Assembly: GCA_937864935.1 (NCBI GenBank)
Contig: CALMDN010000330.1
Span: 1-5,284 of the forward strand
Direction: 5' to 3'
Length of the DNA: 5,284 nt
DNA from: an uncultured Bacteroidales bacterium
Lineage (GTDB): Bacteria > Bacteroidota > Bacteroidia > Bacteroidales > Lentimicrobiaceae
Part shown: positions 5,190-5,284 of the stretch, piece by piece
Position numbering within the stretch: position 1 is the first letter of the stretch
Layout: every line of letters starts with the position of its first letter
Notes under the pieces: generated by a model
Seen by the model: the letters and a program-made list of their open reading frames with translations, nothing else
What the model was told of the DNA's origin: nothing
Database searches by the model: none
Program-made: the position numbers and the translations under genes

Positions 5190-5284
5190 ATGGCCCCTGA
5201 AATCAATGGATTAAAAATAAGCAGAATCAAAAATTTCATTTTGATAACCGGTCCCTGTCTTGTTGAAAACAGGACTATCCCGAT
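5190..5284 (+). CDS. kdsA: Probable 3-deoxy-8-phosphooctulonate synthase (KdsA), N-terminal fragment
   Basis: An open frame starts with ATG at 5190, only 20 bp after the rarA stop, and runs off the window after 31 full codons. Residues 16-26, FILITGPCLVE, match the first beta strand and GPC(V/S)xE motif of the KdsA/DAHP-synthase barrel family. Leu/Val rather than Ser after GPC, the position near residue 21-26 and the short leader favour KdsA over DAHP synthase. KdsA condenses phosphoenolpyruvate with arabinose-5-phosphate to make KDO-8-phosphate for lipopolysaccharide. There is no strong Shine-Dalgarno sequence, only GGAAAA about 8-13 bases before the start. The frame is short, so DAHP synthase or a related PEP aldolase remains possible. 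The close spacing suggests an operon with rarA. Confidence 0.62.
   Translation, partial: MAPEINGLKISRIKNFILITGPCLVENRTIP

Noticed and set aside
5254..5273. Inverted repeat CCTGT-N10-ACAGG near the right edge
   Set aside because: It falls within the GPCLVENR coding sequence of the probable kdsA; a short chance repeat is the simpler explanation.
1..5284. A defence island, CRISPR array, prophage or insertion sequence
   Set aside because: No transposase, integrase, terminal inverted repeats, spaced direct repeats or known defence domains were found on either strand; the genes are ordinary chromosomal families.

Overview
The window looks like an ordinary chromosomal stretch from a member of the Bacteroidota, probably a Bacteroidales-like lineage. 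Three observations support this. Two genes have the phylum's characteristic promoter octamer (TAnnTTTG, here TATCTTTG both times) shortly before their start codons. Shine-Dalgarno sequences are absent or weak. Intergenic DNA is A/T-rich while the coding DNA has intermediate GC. Protein-level features agree: a small lipoprotein with repeated Asp-Ser-Ile, and a DEAD-box helicase with the motif V variant ATDVLSRGIDI.

Layout. Positions 1-1941 are a plus-strand run: the 3' end of a drug-efflux type MFS transporter, an atypical short-chain dehydrogenase (NAD(P)-binding, TIP30-like), a single-domain rhodanese, and a DUF2062 membrane protein whose GTG start overlaps the rhodanese stop. This run converges on a minus-strand RhlE-like DEAD-box RNA helicase (1981-3225). 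Upstream of the helicase, also on the minus strand, lies a 76-codon lipoprotein gene (3358-3588) with its own promoter and a strong intrinsic terminator. A 312-bp A/T-rich divergent spacer (3589-3900) separates it from rarA on the plus strand (3901-5169). Twenty bases after rarA, the first 31 codons of another gene begin; its FILITGPCLVE segment points to KDO-8-phosphate synthase (kdsA). It runs off the window.

How the genes relate. They are mostly housekeeping: RNA remodelling (helicase), replication-fork maintenance (RarA) and lipopolysaccharide core sugar synthesis (KdsA). The rhodanese/DUF2062 pair is translationally coupled and may share a function, but neither sequence reveals which one.

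The most interesting item is the small lipoprotein. Its predicted mature form is 58 residues: a lipidated N-terminal Cys, a continuous heptad coiled coil made of 14-residue repeats, and a C-terminal Lys. That matches the architecture of enterobacterial Braun lipoprotein (Lpp) without obvious sequence relationship. I found no CRISPR array, transposon, tRNA, rRNA or recognisable defence system.
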